64,000 nt of DNA, taken from contig NZ_JACJRF010000005.1 in NCBI RefSeq assembly GCF_014697105.1, positions 62,001-126,000 of the forward strand, written 5' to 3'. The notes below the pieces were generated by a model that did not search any database, was not told the origin of the DNA, and saw only the letters and a program-made list of their open reading frames with translations. The first letter of the stretch is position 1. The number at the start of each line of letters is the position of its first letter. Of this stretch, positions 20,898 through 31,767 are shown piece by piece. Source of the DNA: Anabaena subtropica FACHB-260 (GTDB lineage: Bacteria > Cyanobacteriota > Cyanobacteriia > Cyanobacteriales > Nostocaceae). A program made the position numbers and the translations under genes.

Positions 20898-22169
20898 GTG
20901 TCTGATACAGTAATTAGAGTTGAAAACTTAAGCAAAAAATACGTTATTGGTCATCAGCAGGAGGGAAAATCCAAATATAAATCCTTACGAGAAGTTATTA
21001 GTAATAGAGCAAATGCATTAAGTAAAAAAATATTGAAACCTGCTGACAAAGAAATTTATAATCTTGAACTTGAAGAGTTTTGGGCATTAAAAGAAGTTTC
21101 TTTTGAAATTAAGCGGGGAGACAGAGTTGGCATAATTGGTCGTAATGGTGCAGGGAAGTCCACTCTGTTAAAAATATTGAGTAGAATTACGGAGCCTACG
21201 CACGGAAAAATTGAAATTAAAGGACGAGTTGCCAGTTTATTAGAGGTAGGGACAGGTTTTCATCCTGAATTGACGGGAAGAGAAAATATTTTTCTTAACG
21301 GTGCAATCTTAGGAATGAGTAAAGCTGAGATAAAGCGAAAGTTTGATGAAATTGTTGAATTTGCAGAAGTTGAAAGATTTTTAGATACTCCAGTTAAGCG
21401 TTACTCTTCTGGAATGTATGTGCGATTGGCGTTTGCAGTAGCTGCACATTTAGATCCAGAAATTTTAATTGTGGATGAAGTTTTGGCAGTGGGTGATTCT
21501 GCATTTCAAAAGAAATGTTTAGGAAAAATGGAGGACGTTTCTACGAATCAAGGACGCACAGTCCTGTTTGTTAGTCATAGTATGCAAGCGATTGCACAGC
21601 TAACTAATCGTTGCATATTGTTTTCAACAGGAAAAATTCGGTTTGATGGTTATACTGACCAAGCAGTGCGGTTATATTTAACTGAGCCAAAAGTTTTGGA
21701 TGCTCAACCCGCTTATTACAAAGCGCCTCTTAATAAAACTGAAAACCACATAGCTTGGGCCAAAGTACATACCTTTGATGAACAAGGTCTTCATTTTTGG
21801 GGTCAGCATATTACTTTTGAGTTCGCTTTAAATATTACTCATCCACATGAAAGTTTGTGGTTTTCTTTTCATGTAGTTAACGAACTGCAACAATCTATTT
21901 GTGCATTCTGGTTTTACGATTCCCAAGCCCCCTTCAGAAAAGAAGCAGGAAAATTTATTCTACAATGTTATATACCAAAATTCCGACTCTATATGGGATC
22001 ATATACTTTAACAACCTGGTTATTAGAGCGTCGTAGCAATACTTTGTTAGAAAAACTCACTTATATTTGCCCTTTTGAAGTAACCATGCACGGTACTGAG
22101 AGAGAAGAGTATGAATGGCAATCTAATGAGTGTATTTATTTAGAAGATTCCGTTTGGAAAATAATATAG
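20898..22169 (+). CDS. ABC transporter ATP-binding protein (Wzt-like) with C-terminal carbohydrate-recognition-type domain
   Basis: GIIGRNGAGKSTLLKILSRIT, YSSGMYVRLAFAVAAHLDPEILIVDEVLAVGD; about 165 aa C-terminal extension. Confidence 0.93.
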   Translation: MSDTVIRVENLSKKYVIGHQQEGKSKYKSLREVISNRANALSKKILKPADKEIYNLELEEFWALKEVSFEIKRGDRVGIIGRNGAGKSTLLKILSRITEPTHGKIEIKGRVASLLEVGTGFHPELTGRENIFLNGAILGMSKAEIKRKFDEIVEFAEVERFLDTPVKRYSSGMYVRLAFAVAAHLDPEILIVDEVLAVGDSAFQKKCLGKMEDVSTNQGRTVLFVSHSMQAIAQLTNRCILFSTGKIRFDGYTDQAVRLYLTEPKVLDAQPAYYKAPLNKTENHIAWAKVHTFDEQGLHFWGQHITFEFALNITHPHESLWFSFHVVNELQQSICAFWFYDSQAPFRKEAGKFILQCYIPKFRLYMGSYTLTTWLLERRSNTLLEKLTYICPFEVTMHGTEREEYEWQSNECIYLEDSVWKII

Positions 22170-22308
22170 TACTAAAGAGCCGTAATTTTAGATTATGCAG
22201 TTTACTAAACTGGCATTTTTCTGTTCATTCTCCATAAAAGTGCCTGAACAATCATTAATTTTAAACAACTTAATTACCATTAAATAATAATTGAGTCATT
22301 AATTAAGC

Positions 22309-23514
22309 ATGAATATCTTAATATCTGTTTCCGATTTAAGTATAGGAGGAGCACAAATATTTGCTGTAAGGTTAGCAATTGCTCTTTCTCAAAATCATTC
22401 TGTCTATATTTATAATCATGAACTATTTCAAAAACATAATACATCCAGATTGCTCCAAGAATTACCACATAATATAAAAACTATATATCTTCCATCAAGG
22501 CTAAATTGGTTAGCAATAAAAGCAGATGCGCTACTTTTAAGGTTTAAAATTAATGCTCAAATAAGACGAATTATTCGATTTCTTTACTTCAGAGCAATAA
22601 TCCATTTTTATAATATAAATATTATCAATAGCCACTTGTATCCCTCCGATCAATTTGTTGTAAATGCATTAAAATCTTATAAAATTCCAATAATAATGAC
22701 TGATCATGGTGAATATCGCTATGTTATTGAGGAAAAAATATCAACACTCGAAGAAGTTCACAAGATAGCAAATAGAGTTAACGGCATAGTATATTGCTCT
22801 CGTTCCAATGAAGAAATATTCTCAAAATATATTAAAGAATATAAACCTTTAGAACGGATAATATATTATGGCTTTTTTCGTGAAAATAAAAGAAATATTA
22901 CTAATTGTGCAAGAGAAAACTTAGGAATACCAAAAAGCTCTTTTGTCTTTGGGATGGTTGCTAGAGGCATACCTGAAAAGGGATGGAATGAAGCGATTCA
23001 AGCATTTAAGTCAATTTTATATGTAAGTGATGTAAGCAAAAAAGATATTCATTTAATACTTGTAGGAGAAAGTGACTATCTGTGTTCCTTGAAAGATTCT
23101 TTAGAGCCTAGATTAAAATCTGTTATCCATTTTATAGGTTATTCTTCGGAACCAGATTACTGGATTGATGCTTTTAATGTAGCTATGCTACCAACCTATT
23201 TTTTTGGGGAAAGTCTACCAAACTCAATTATTGAGTATTTGTCTTTTGGAAAACCTGTTATAGCTACTGATATTGGTGGAATTCCGGAAATGATAAATCA
23301 CAACGGAGAAACAGCTGGTTTTCTAGTTAGTCTTAGTGAAGATGGTAAAGCAGACACTTCTATTTTGGCAGATAAAATGTTTATGTACATAAATGACTCT
23401 AGTTTGCTAGAAAGTCATTCTCGTCTTGCAATGCAGGCATTTGAAAAATTTAAGATGCAGAATTGTGTAGAGTCATATGAATTCTTTTTTAAAGAAATTT
23501 TGAATATCAGTTAG
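22309..23514 (+). CDS. Glycosyltransferase family 4
   Basis: SIGGAQIFAVRLAIALSQ...GMVARGIPEKGWNEAIQAF...SLPNSIIEYLSFGKPVIATDIGGIPEMI. Confidence 0.88.
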   Translation: MNILISVSDLSIGGAQIFAVRLAIALSQNHSVYIYNHELFQKHNTSRLLQELPHNIKTIYLPSRLNWLAIKADALLLRFKINAQIRRIIRFLYFRAIIHFYNINIINSHLYPSDQFVVNALKSYKIPIIMTDHGEYRYVIEEKISTLEEVHKIANRVNGIVYCSRSNEEIFSKYIKEYKPLERIIYYGFFRENKRNITNCARENLGIPKSSFVFGMVARGIPEKGWNEAIQAFKSILYVSDVSKKDIHLILVGESDYLCSLKDSLEPRLKSVIHFIGYSSEPDYWIDAFNVAMLPTYFFGESLPNSIIEYLSFGKPVIATDIGGIPEMINHNGETAGFLVSLSEDGKADTSILADKMFMYINDSSLLESHSRLAMQAFEKFKMQNCVESYEFFFKEILNIS

Positions 23515-23619
23515 AAAAATTGGATTTTAAAAACTCACAAGTAATAATTCTTTTGATTCTTATATCCTGCCTATTAATTATTCATTTTTGAATTTTAGAC
23601 ATAAATAGTTTAAGTAATT

Positions 23620-24897
23620 GTGGAGAGTAATCAATCACAACTAAAAATTGCCCTGATGTCTTGCGGTGGTCTGTTCGAGGACTTTTTTGATACGGTCGGA
23701 GTTTCCTTAGAAATATTTCGCACTGAGCAAACAGGGGGTTGGATGTTCAACTATATAGAGGCTCTGCAACTTGCAGGTGTGCAGACAGTTTTAATATTCA
23801 TTTCATCTCGTGTTTCACAAACATTACAATTTAAACATGAACCTACTGGTGCAAGAGTTTGTATATTACCAGCACCGATACTTCATCGTAGTTTTCGCTA
23901 TTTAACTTGTGCAATGAAAATATCGGGTAGGAGTTTATGTAAAAGTATTGATTCTTACCTAGTTTTACCGATTTTATTACTGAGTCACGAATTAAACCAA
24001 CAAGGTATTAACGCTATCGTCTTTCAAGATTATGAAAATCCTAGCTTCGATATTTGTGTTCTGCTAGGGAAGTTATTACAAATCCCTGTATTTGCCAGTT
24101 TTCAAGGGGGTAGTGGTCAGCGCAGTCGTCTGGAACGTCCAATACGTCCATTGACACTACGAGCAAGTACAGGTTTAATTATTGGACCTGAAACAGAGAT
24201 TCAACGGGTACGCGATCGCTATCAGCTACCATCCCAAAAGATAGCGCAAATCTTCAATCCAATGGATGTGATGGCATGGCATCCATCTGATCGCAATCAA
24301 GTAAGAACGTCATTGGGTATTCCAAATCATGCGAGAGTCGCCTTGTGCCACGGTCGTATTGATATTGCCCACAAGGGTTTAGATATTTTGCTGGAAGCCT
24401 GGAAACAAATTTGTAGTGAGCGTCCAAATCAGGAATTATGTTTGCTTTTAGTAGGTTCAGGTAGCGATGCACCGGAATTGCATCAGCGTATTGCCTCAAT
24501 GCAACTAACAAATGTGTTGTGGATAAATGAATATATTCGCGATCGCACTCTGCTTTGGCAATACATCTCAGCCGCAGATGTTTATGTTCTTTCATCTCGA
24601 TATGAAGGCTTTCCTGTTGCACCAATTGAGGCAATGACTTGTGAACTACCTGTAGTCGCAACCGATGTTAACGGTATACGCGATATTTTTAACGAAGGTG
24701 AAGCTTCAGGTGGAATCATAGTACCTCGTGAAGATCCCAGTGCCTTAGCTGCGGCATTAGGTCGCATTTTAGATGCTACATCTCTTGGACGTGAATTAGG
24801 CAAACGGGGCCGCCACCGAGCAGAACAAGCTTTTTCATTTGAAGTGATCGGTAAGCAAATGCGTGACTTTCTTTTTCAGAACGAAGTTGACAACTGA
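23620..24897 (+). CDS. Glycosyltransferase family 4
   Basis: HGRIDIAHKGLDILLEAWKQI...AADVYVLSSRYEGFPVAPIEAMTCELPVVATDVNGIRDIF. Confidence 0.88.
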   Translation: MESNQSQLKIALMSCGGLFEDFFDTVGVSLEIFRTEQTGGWMFNYIEALQLAGVQTVLIFISSRVSQTLQFKHEPTGARVCILPAPILHRSFRYLTCAMKISGRSLCKSIDSYLVLPILLLSHELNQQGINAIVFQDYENPSFDICVLLGKLLQIPVFASFQGGSGQRSRLERPIRPLTLRASTGLIIGPETEIQRVRDRYQLPSQKIAQIFNPMDVMAWHPSDRNQVRTSLGIPNHARVALCHGRIDIAHKGLDILLEAWKQICSERPNQELCLLLVGSGSDAPELHQRIASMQLTNVLWINEYIRDRTLLWQYISAADVYVLSSRYEGFPVAPIEAMTCELPVVATDVNGIRDIFNEGEASGGIIVPREDPSALAAALGRILDATSLGRELGKRGRHRAEQAFSFEVIGKQMRDFLFQNEVDN

Positions 24898-24910
24898 CCA
24901 AATAGTTTTT

Positions 24911-25927
24911 ATGCAGGAACAACACTCATATCGAGCTACGATTCCACCCGTTCCAGATGGAATACATCGTCCACTCTGGTCTGTAATGATACCCAGCTAT
25001 AATTGTGCATCATATTTGCGTGAAACATTAGCTAGTGTATTAGCCCAAGATCCAGGACTTGAGATGATGCAAATAGAGGTGATTGATGATTACTCTACGA
25101 AAGACGATCCTGAAGCAGTAGTTGCCGAACTAGGAAGAGGTCGTGTCAGCTTTTATCGACAGCCCCAAAATGTCGGTCATACGAGAAACTTTGAAACTTG
25201 TTTAAAGCGATCGCGCGGAAAATTGATTCATCTACTACACGGTGATGATTGTGTGCGAGAGGGTTTCTATCTGAAAATGCAGCAAGCATTTGATGAAAGA
25301 CCTGAAATAGGTGCTGCATTTTGCCGTCATATTTTTATGGATGAACATGGGAATTGGCAATTTCTATCTGAATTATTACAACCAAAAAGTGGAGTGTTGA
25401 GCAATTGGTTAGAGCGCATTATTGTTAAGCAATATATTCAGACACCCTCAATCGTAGTACGACGTGAAGTATACGAAAGTTTAGGAGGGTTTGATAGACG
25501 ATTAGCTTGGTATGAAGACTGGGAAATGTGGGTAAGAATTGCTACTGAATATGGCTTCTGGTATGAAGTTGAGCCATTGGCAATATACCGTATGCACTCA
25601 GCTTCTAATAGTGGGCGTTATGTACGCACTGGGAAAAATATTCAAGATGTGCGTAGGGGTCTTGAGATTGTTCAATCATACTTACCTAATTACCTACCCA
25701 ATACGATTGTCAGCCAATTATTAGATAAAAATAGAGAATATTCAGCATTATGCGCTCTGGATACTGCTAGAAAAATGCTTTCAGTTGGTGAAATCGAAGG
25801 TGCTAATAATCAAATTCAAGAAGCACTCAAGTGTAGCCAGTCCTTCAAAATCCGTCAGCAAGCCATTAAGCTTTTCGTTAAAAATAGAGTACGGCAAATT
25901 TTGCAGCCAGTTAGTACAAGCATATAA
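24911..25927 (+). CDS. Glycosyltransferase family 2
   Basis: PLWSVMIPSYNCASYLRETLASVLAQDP...IEVIDDYSTKDDPE...IHLLHGDDCVREGFY; ATG at 24911 avoids most of the overlap with the previous gene. Confidence 0.88.
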   Translation: MQEQHSYRATIPPVPDGIHRPLWSVMIPSYNCASYLRETLASVLAQDPGLEMMQIEVIDDYSTKDDPEAVVAELGRGRVSFYRQPQNVGHTRNFETCLKRSRGKLIHLLHGDDCVREGFYLKMQQAFDERPEIGAAFCRHIFMDEHGNWQFLSELLQPKSGVLSNWLERIIVKQYIQTPSIVVRREVYESLGGFDRRLAWYEDWEMWVRIATEYGFWYEVEPLAIYRMHSASNSGRYVRTGKNIQDVRRGLEIVQSYLPNYLPNTIVSQLLDKNREYSALCALDTARKMLSVGEIEGANNQIQEALKCSQSFKIRQQAIKLFVKNRVRQILQPVSTSI

Positions 25928-26005
25928 GGCTAATTTTACTACACTTTTCATCGTCTTATAATTAAGCAAAAATCAGAAGTTAGGAAATAGATTACAGTTA
26001 TAGCT

Positions 26006-26947
26006 ATGTCTCTTAAAACTCCTGTAGGGTTTCTTATATTTAACCGTCCTGACTTAACAGAACAAGTATTTGCTGCTATTGCCCAAGCAAAACCTGAAAA
26101 GCTGTTCGTTATTGCCGATGGTCCACGCTTTCCCGAAGAAGCCGAAAAGTGTCAACAGACTAGAAGTATTATCAATAAAGTAGATTGGGACTGTGAAGTT
26201 TTTACTAATTTCTCAGAAATAAATTTAGGATGTGGTCGTCGGGAGGCTACTGGATTTGACTGGGTTTTTTCGCAAGTAGAGGAAGCTATCTTTTTAGAAG
26301 ACGATACGTTACCAGCACCATCATTTTTCAGCTTTTGTGAAGCAATGCTGGAACATTATAGACATGATGAAAGAATCATGCACATTAATGGTGATAATTC
26401 TGTTAACCACAGTAGAACTGAATACAGTTATTATTTCTCAAAATATATGCACGGGTGGGGCTGGGCTTCTTGGCGAAGAGCCTGGCAACATTATGATTAC
26501 TATATGAAAACTTGGCCAGAGTTTAAACAGCAAGGCTTACTTGAACTCATTTTTGAAGATTTATACGAACAACAATATTGGACAAATCTCTTTGACCAAA
26601 TGTATGAAGATCCACAAGTAATAGACACATGGGATTATCAATGGACTTATGCTTGTTGGTCTCAAGGTGGTTTAGTCATAGCACCTAATAAAAACCTGAT
26701 TACAAATCTGGGTTTTAATAGACCAGATGCTGCTCATACAACAGGTGATAGCCCACGCTCTAAATTGGCAACAACGGATATTTGGAAAATTAAGCATCCT
26801 CCATTTATAGTTAGGCAAACACAAGCAGATCAGCACACCTTTGACTATATTTTTGGAGGTAAACAAATGCGACAGCAAGACCAACCACTGATGAAAATTC
26901 GCCGACGGTTATCTTCGGTGAAAAAAAAGCTGCTCTTTGTATCTTAA
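26006..26947 (+). CDS. GT-A-like glycosyltransferase (often annotated HlpA-like/GNT-I-like)
   Basis: TPVGFLIFNRPDLTEQVFAAIAQAKPEKLFVIADGPR...INLGCGRREATGFDWVFSQVEEAIFLEDDTLP...MHGWGWASWRRAW. Confidence 0.8.
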   Translation: MSLKTPVGFLIFNRPDLTEQVFAAIAQAKPEKLFVIADGPRFPEEAEKCQQTRSIINKVDWDCEVFTNFSEINLGCGRREATGFDWVFSQVEEAIFLEDDTLPAPSFFSFCEAMLEHYRHDERIMHINGDNSVNHSRTEYSYYFSKYMHGWGWASWRRAWQHYDYYMKTWPEFKQQGLLELIFEDLYEQQYWTNLFDQMYEDPQVIDTWDYQWTYACWSQGGLVIAPNKNLITNLGFNRPDAAHTTGDSPRSKLATTDIWKIKHPPFIVRQTQADQHTFDYIFGGKQMRQQDQPLMKIRRRLSSVKKKLLFVS

Positions 26948-26953
26948 TGTTAT

Positions 26954-28174
26954 ATGAATGTTTTACACATCAACCAATCTGATATTTCTGGTGGAGCAGC
27001 GCTCGCAGGCTACCGACTACATCAAGGTTTATTGAAACAAGGTATTAACTCAAAACTGTTGGTTGGTATAGTTAAAACTGATCATAGTGAAGTTGCTGCT
27101 GTACCTCGTAAGCATCGCTTAGAAAATCAATTATTTCGTCTGAATAGGCTCTTAGGATTAAATTATCTTCATTTAGTAAGCACATTTGATATTTTAAAAC
27201 ATAATTTCTATCAACAAGCTGATATTATTAATTTCCATAATCTGCACACTGAGTATTTTAATTATTTAGCTATTCCCGCATTAACTAAAAGTAAACCTGC
27301 TATTTTTACACTCCATGATATGTGGAGCTTTACTGGACATTGCGCTTACAGTTATGATTGCGATCGCTGGCAACAAGGTTGCGGTCAGTGTCCCTACCCT
27401 GAGACATATCCGGCAATAGCTAGAGATAATACCAGACTGGAATGGAAACTGAAAAACTGGGTTTATAGTAACTCTCGTCTGATGATAATAACTCCCAGTC
27501 AATGGCTGACTGAGCAGACAAAAAAGAGTATGCTTAACCGCTTTCCCATTTATCATATACCAAATAGTATTGATACAGATGCTTACCAACCCTTAAATAA
27601 AGATAAATGTAGGGACATTTTACGTATTCCTGCTCAGAAAAAAGTACTCATGTTTGCTGCGGATAGCCTTAAAGATTCCCGTAAAGGTGGGGATTTACTT
27701 GTAAAAGCATTGCAAAGCCTACCTGAATCGTTAAAAACAGAGACATTATTGCTAACTTTAGGTAACGGAGGCGAAAAAATTGGTGATGTAGTGGGAATAC
27801 CAACTTTAAACCTTGGTTATGTAAGTAGCGATCGCCTTAAATCCATAGCTTACTCTGCGGCTGACTTATTCATTTTTCCCACTCGTGCTGATAACTTACC
27901 CTTAGTACTACAAGAAAGCATGGCTTGTGGTACGCCGATGGTCTCTTTTAAAATTGGTGGAGTACCTGATTTAGTACGTCCAGGCATAAGTGGTTACCTA
28001 GCTCAACCAGAAGATACTCAAGATTTTTGTCATGGGATTATTCAATTACTAGAAAATGAACAGTTACGAATAACAATGAGTGAAAATTGTCGAGCGATTA
28101 CGCTTAAAGAATATGCTCTAGATTTACAAGCAAAAAGGTATATTGAAATCTACCAAAAGGTTTTGTATTCATAA
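26954..28174 (+). CDS. Glycosyltransferase family 4
   Basis: MNVLHINQSDISGGAALAGYRLHQGLL...FTLHDMWSFTGHCAYSYDCDRWQQGCGQCP...SMACGTPMVSFKIGGVPDLV. Confidence 0.9.
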   Translation: MNVLHINQSDISGGAALAGYRLHQGLLKQGINSKLLVGIVKTDHSEVAAVPRKHRLENQLFRLNRLLGLNYLHLVSTFDILKHNFYQQADIINFHNLHTEYFNYLAIPALTKSKPAIFTLHDMWSFTGHCAYSYDCDRWQQGCGQCPYPETYPAIARDNTRLEWKLKNWVYSNSRLMIITPSQWLTEQTKKSMLNRFPIYHIPNSIDTDAYQPLNKDKCRDILRIPAQKKVLMFAADSLKDSRKGGDLLVKALQSLPESLKTETLLLTLGNGGEKIGDVVGIPTLNLGYVSSDRLKSIAYSAADLFIFPTRADNLPLVLQESMACGTPMVSFKIGGVPDLVRPGISGYLAQPEDTQDFCHGIIQLLENEQLRITMSENCRAITLKEYALDLQAKRYIEIYQKVLYS

Positions 28175-28254
28175 TACTTTTACTTGAGTGATTCTTACTT
28201 GGTTCTGCACAACTTTTTTTAAAAATACTTTTTAAACTTAAGTATATTAAATTA

Positions 28255-29316
28255 ATGCCACCGAAAGTTTCTATTTGTCTCCCTAATCTCAATAATCGAA
28301 GATTTTTACCGGAGCGCTTAGACAGCATTTTGTCCCAAACTTTTCAAGATTGGGAACTTGTAATAGTCGATAGTTATTCTGATGATGGTGCATGGGAATT
28401 ATTACAAGAATATGCAGCCAAAGAGCCTCGAATTAGACTATTTCAAGCACCACGCGAAGGTATTTATGCAGGATTTAATGCGTGCATACGCCTTGCTCAT
28501 GGTGAGTATATTTACATTGCAACTAGCGATGACACAATGAGGTCAGACTGCTTAGAAAAAATGGTCAAAGCTCTTGATTCTAATCGTGACTGTAATTTAT
28601 GCCAGTGTGGTTTGGTATTTATTGATGAAAAATCTCAACCCCTTCCTCCAGATAAACAGTGGAATCAGTTTGGCGCGTGTAATTACTTCAAATTATGGTT
28701 AGAGAAATACCATAAAAGATTGGCTCCTCATGACGGTATTCTTCACTTTGCGGTTAATACTGTCTATACCTCTGTGACGCAATTACTTATCCGCAAGCGG
28801 GTTTTTGATGAAATAGGTTACTTTGAAACTTGCTGGGGGCCTATGGGAGATTTTGAATGGGGAATGCGTGCATCTTTGCTCTACAACACAGTATATCTTC
28901 CTGAATATTTAGCAACTTGGCGTAAACATTCGGCTCAAGCAACCACAAACCCTTATACTCCTAAAAATCTCAATAATCTACTCAGAATGGCCCATCATGC
29001 TTTGAAAATAGCGAAAAAGCTTAACCCTAAGAAAGTAAAAGGAATTTCATTTTCAGAATTGGCTTTTGAATATGAAATGGCAATGGTTACTGTAGGCATT
29101 AATGAACGAAAGCAAGTAATTGCCAAGCTTATTTATTTATTTCACTGCCTATTTAAAATACCTAAAACCGTGACATACTATATATTAAATAAAATATTTT
29201 ATTCTAATAAAAATAAAGATAGTTCAATTAATTGGATAACTTCCAAAATTATAAATTTAGGTGTGTCTGGGCCAATTGAAATAAATATTACTCAGCTAAA
29301 TGAAAATTTAAAATAG
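28255..29316 (+). CDS. Glycosyltransferase family 2
   Basis: PKVSICLPNLNNRRFLPERLDSILSQTFQDWELVIVDSYSDDGAW...YIATSDDTMRSDCLEKM. Confidence 0.9.
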   Translation: MPPKVSICLPNLNNRRFLPERLDSILSQTFQDWELVIVDSYSDDGAWELLQEYAAKEPRIRLFQAPREGIYAGFNACIRLAHGEYIYIATSDDTMRSDCLEKMVKALDSNRDCNLCQCGLVFIDEKSQPLPPDKQWNQFGACNYFKLWLEKYHKRLAPHDGILHFAVNTVYTSVTQLLIRKRVFDEIGYFETCWGPMGDFEWGMRASLLYNTVYLPEYLATWRKHSAQATTNPYTPKNLNNLLRMAHHALKIAKKLNPKKVKGISFSELAFEYEMAMVTVGINERKQVIAKLIYLFHCLFKIPKTVTYYILNKIFYSNKNKDSSINWITSKIINLGVSGPIEINITQLNENLK

Positions 29317-29372
29317 TATTTGTATCCAAATTAATAGAATTTTAATTAAATTAATTATTTATCTATAAATAA

Positions 29373-30455
29373 ATGACTTGGCATATTCTACGCTCCTGTG
29401 CATTTCCTTTCAAATATCCAACCAATGGTGGTATCCATCGTTCGGAGCAAATTTTAGAAATTTTAGTAAAACACAATATTTATGTAACAGAACTACATGA
29501 CTCACAATTCAATCGATCAAGACCGATTAGCGATCGCCTGACTGGAGCCAGCCTTTGTATCCAAGATGGCAACTGGGATGCCTTTCGCGATCGCAGGGTA
29601 GGTGGACTGGGCCAAAAGTATTATCAATATCAGCAGGAACTCACCAAAGTTGAACGACTGGATGCGCTAATTTGGGAAACTACAGCCGAATCAGTCACGC
29701 CCAAAATTGGTAAGAAATATAATCTGCCAGTTATTGCATTACCACATCAATTAGAGTCGTTTTTTCAAATATATTTTTATAAGCGTCCTTCTCATGCAGT
29801 TTTTCAATACTTAAAACAAGAAATTCAAGCACTTAGTTTAGTAAATGCAGTTTTCACAATTTCCGAAGAAGACCAAATATTGTTAAATAATTGTGGAATT
29901 AATGCCGAATATCTTCCTTACTATCCCTCTCAAAGACTAATTAATTTTTACTCTCAAATTCGCCAACAAAGGAAAAAATATCCTCAAAAAGAATTTTTAA
30001 TATTGGGTTCTGTACATAATCAATTGACGCGAGAAGGCATTCTAGAACTACTTGCTTGGATTAATTGTTATCCAGAAAAACAACTACTCAATATTACACT
30101 TGTGGGTAATCAAACAGAATCCCTAAAAAATATAATTGATTATCCCTGGCTGAAAATTATAGGAACAGCCAACCAAACAGAACTGGAAGATTTACTTTTG
30201 AGGGCAAAAGCAATATTAATTCATCAACTCAAAGGAGTAGGAGTCTTAACTCGTATTCCAGAAATGCTGGTAGCAGGTATCCCTGTAATTGCTAATCGCA
30301 TTGCTGCTCGCAGTGCAAGTCATATACCAGGAGTTTACATTTACGACGATCCTGAAGAGTTGCAAAGCTTACTAAGTGGGAAATTTGCAGAAGTACCTTT
30401 TCCCCAAGCACCCAAAAAAGCAGAAGCAAGGTTTATTAAAACTATATTAAATTAA
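29373..30455 (+). CDS. Putative glycosyltransferase (GT4-like, divergent)
   Basis: FKYPTNGGIHRSEQILEIL...ILGSVHNQLTREGILELLAW...GVGVLTRIPEMLVAGIPVIANRIAA. Confidence 0.7.
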   Translation: MTWHILRSCAFPFKYPTNGGIHRSEQILEILVKHNIYVTELHDSQFNRSRPISDRLTGASLCIQDGNWDAFRDRRVGGLGQKYYQYQQELTKVERLDALIWETTAESVTPKIGKKYNLPVIALPHQLESFFQIYFYKRPSHAVFQYLKQEIQALSLVNAVFTISEEDQILLNNCGINAEYLPYYPSQRLINFYSQIRQQRKKYPQKEFLILGSVHNQLTREGILELLAWINCYPEKQLLNITLVGNQTESLKNIIDYPWLKIIGTANQTELEDLLLRAKAILIHQLKGVGVLTRIPEMLVAGIPVIANRIAARSASHIPGVYIYDDPEELQSLLSGKFAEVPFPQAPKKAEARFIKTILN

Positions 30456-30456
30456 T

Positions 30457-31767
30457 ATGAAAATCCTGCACCTCCCAGTTGCTTATTTACCTTGGACAAT
30501 CGGTGGACGTGAGGTTTACTGTCATCGCCTATGTCAAAACCTGCAACTTTTAGGAGCTGATGTACAGGTAGCTATTCATCAAGATGTTTCCGGTCGGGAA
30601 CCTTTAGGAAATCACCACCATGAAGGTGTTCCTGTTTGTGTTTTACCTCCAATTTCCGATCACGGCGATCGCGTTGCTAGTGTTAGCAGAACTACAAATC
30701 ATCCTATAGGATTTAGGGAAGTGCTGGCTGAATATCAGCCAAATATAGTCCACTTCCATGATTCTTGTAGTAGCGCAGGAATTACACATATGCGCTTGTC
30801 TAAAGAGGCGGGTTGCAAGGTGGTCATGACTTATCACAGTCCTGGTCAATCTTGTCTCCAAAGTGCGCTACTCTATCACGGTAAGCAAGTATGTGACGGT
30901 AAGATATCAGGCTATCGTTGCACAGAGTGTCGATTAAGTTATGCCGGATTACCTTCTCCTGTAGCTCGATTTGTGGCACTTGGCTCTCCACCCTGGATTG
31001 ACCCCGCTAGTCCCGGTAAAATCAACCACGTTCTCACAGCCAGAAAAATGACTGAATTGCATCACTCTGCATGGTTAGAAATAATCGAATTGGTGGATGC
31101 CTTACATGTGCATGCTGCGTGGGTAAAAGATATCGTCTTGTTGAATGGGGCAGATCCACAAAAAGTACATTTCTTGCGTCCAGGAGGCCCAAATCCTGTT
31201 TCACATTTAGTCCAACTAAAATCCCATAGTGATTTCTTAAATATCGTATTTGTTGGGCGATGTATTGATATTAAAGGTATTCATATTTTAATTGCAGCAG
31301 TTAAGTTATTACCAAAGGAATTACCTATTAAAGTTACTTTCTTTGGACCTTATTGGGAAAGTAAAAATTATGGGCGTAATCTGCTGCAACAGATTAAAGG
31401 AGATGTTCGTTTTGAACTAAAGCATAATCTACCAAACACTCAAATTGTGGAAACATTGGCTAATTACGATGTTTGTGTAGTTCCTTCTATCTGGCTGGAA
31501 ACCGGCCCTCTTACGGTTTTAGAAGCATTTGCTGCTGGTGTCCCTGTAATTGGCAGCCGTCTGGGAGGCATTGTTGAATTAGTACGAGATGAAGTTGATG
31601 GCATTCTCTTTGAACCAGGTAATGCTCATGAGCTTGCCAATATTTTTACCCGTCTGGCAAGAAATAGAGAGTTAATAGAGAAGTTAAAGATGAATATTAA
31701 ACCACCTAAAAAAATGACTAGCTTCGCAAAAGATATGTTATCTCTGTATCAAGATTTACAAAAATGA
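30457..31767 (+). CDS. Glycosyltransferase family 4
   Basis: PVAYLPWTIGGREVYCHRLCQNL...IVFVGRCIDIKGIHILIAAV...PSIWLETGPLTVLEAFAAGVPVIGSRLGGIVELV. Confidence 0.9.
   Translation: MKILHLPVAYLPWTIGGREVYCHRLCQNLQLLGADVQVAIHQDVSGREPLGNHHHEGVPVCVLPPISDHGDRVASVSRTTNHPIGFREVLAEYQPNIVHFHDSCSSAGITHMRLSKEAGCKVVMTYHSPGQSCLQSALLYHGKQVCDGKISGYRCTECRLSYAGLPSPVARFVALGSPPWIDPASPGKINHVLTARKMTELHHSAWLEIIELVDALHVHAAWVKDIVLLNGADPQKVHFLRPGGPNPVSHLVQLKSHSDFLNIVFVGRCIDIKGIHILIAAVKLLPKELPIKVTFFGPYWESKNYGRNLLQQIKGDVRFELKHNLPNTQIVETLANYDVCVVPSIWLETGPLTVLEAFAAGVPVIGSRLGGIVELVRDEVDGILFEPGNAHELANIFTRLARNRELIEKLKMNIKPPKKMTSFAKDMLSLYQDLQK

Noticed and set aside
24254-24661. 135-aa minus-strand ORF
   Set aside because: Antisense to a strongly supported GT4 gene; product has no recognisable motif
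27281-27589. 102-aa minus-strand ORF
   Set aside because: Antisense to a strongly supported GT4 gene
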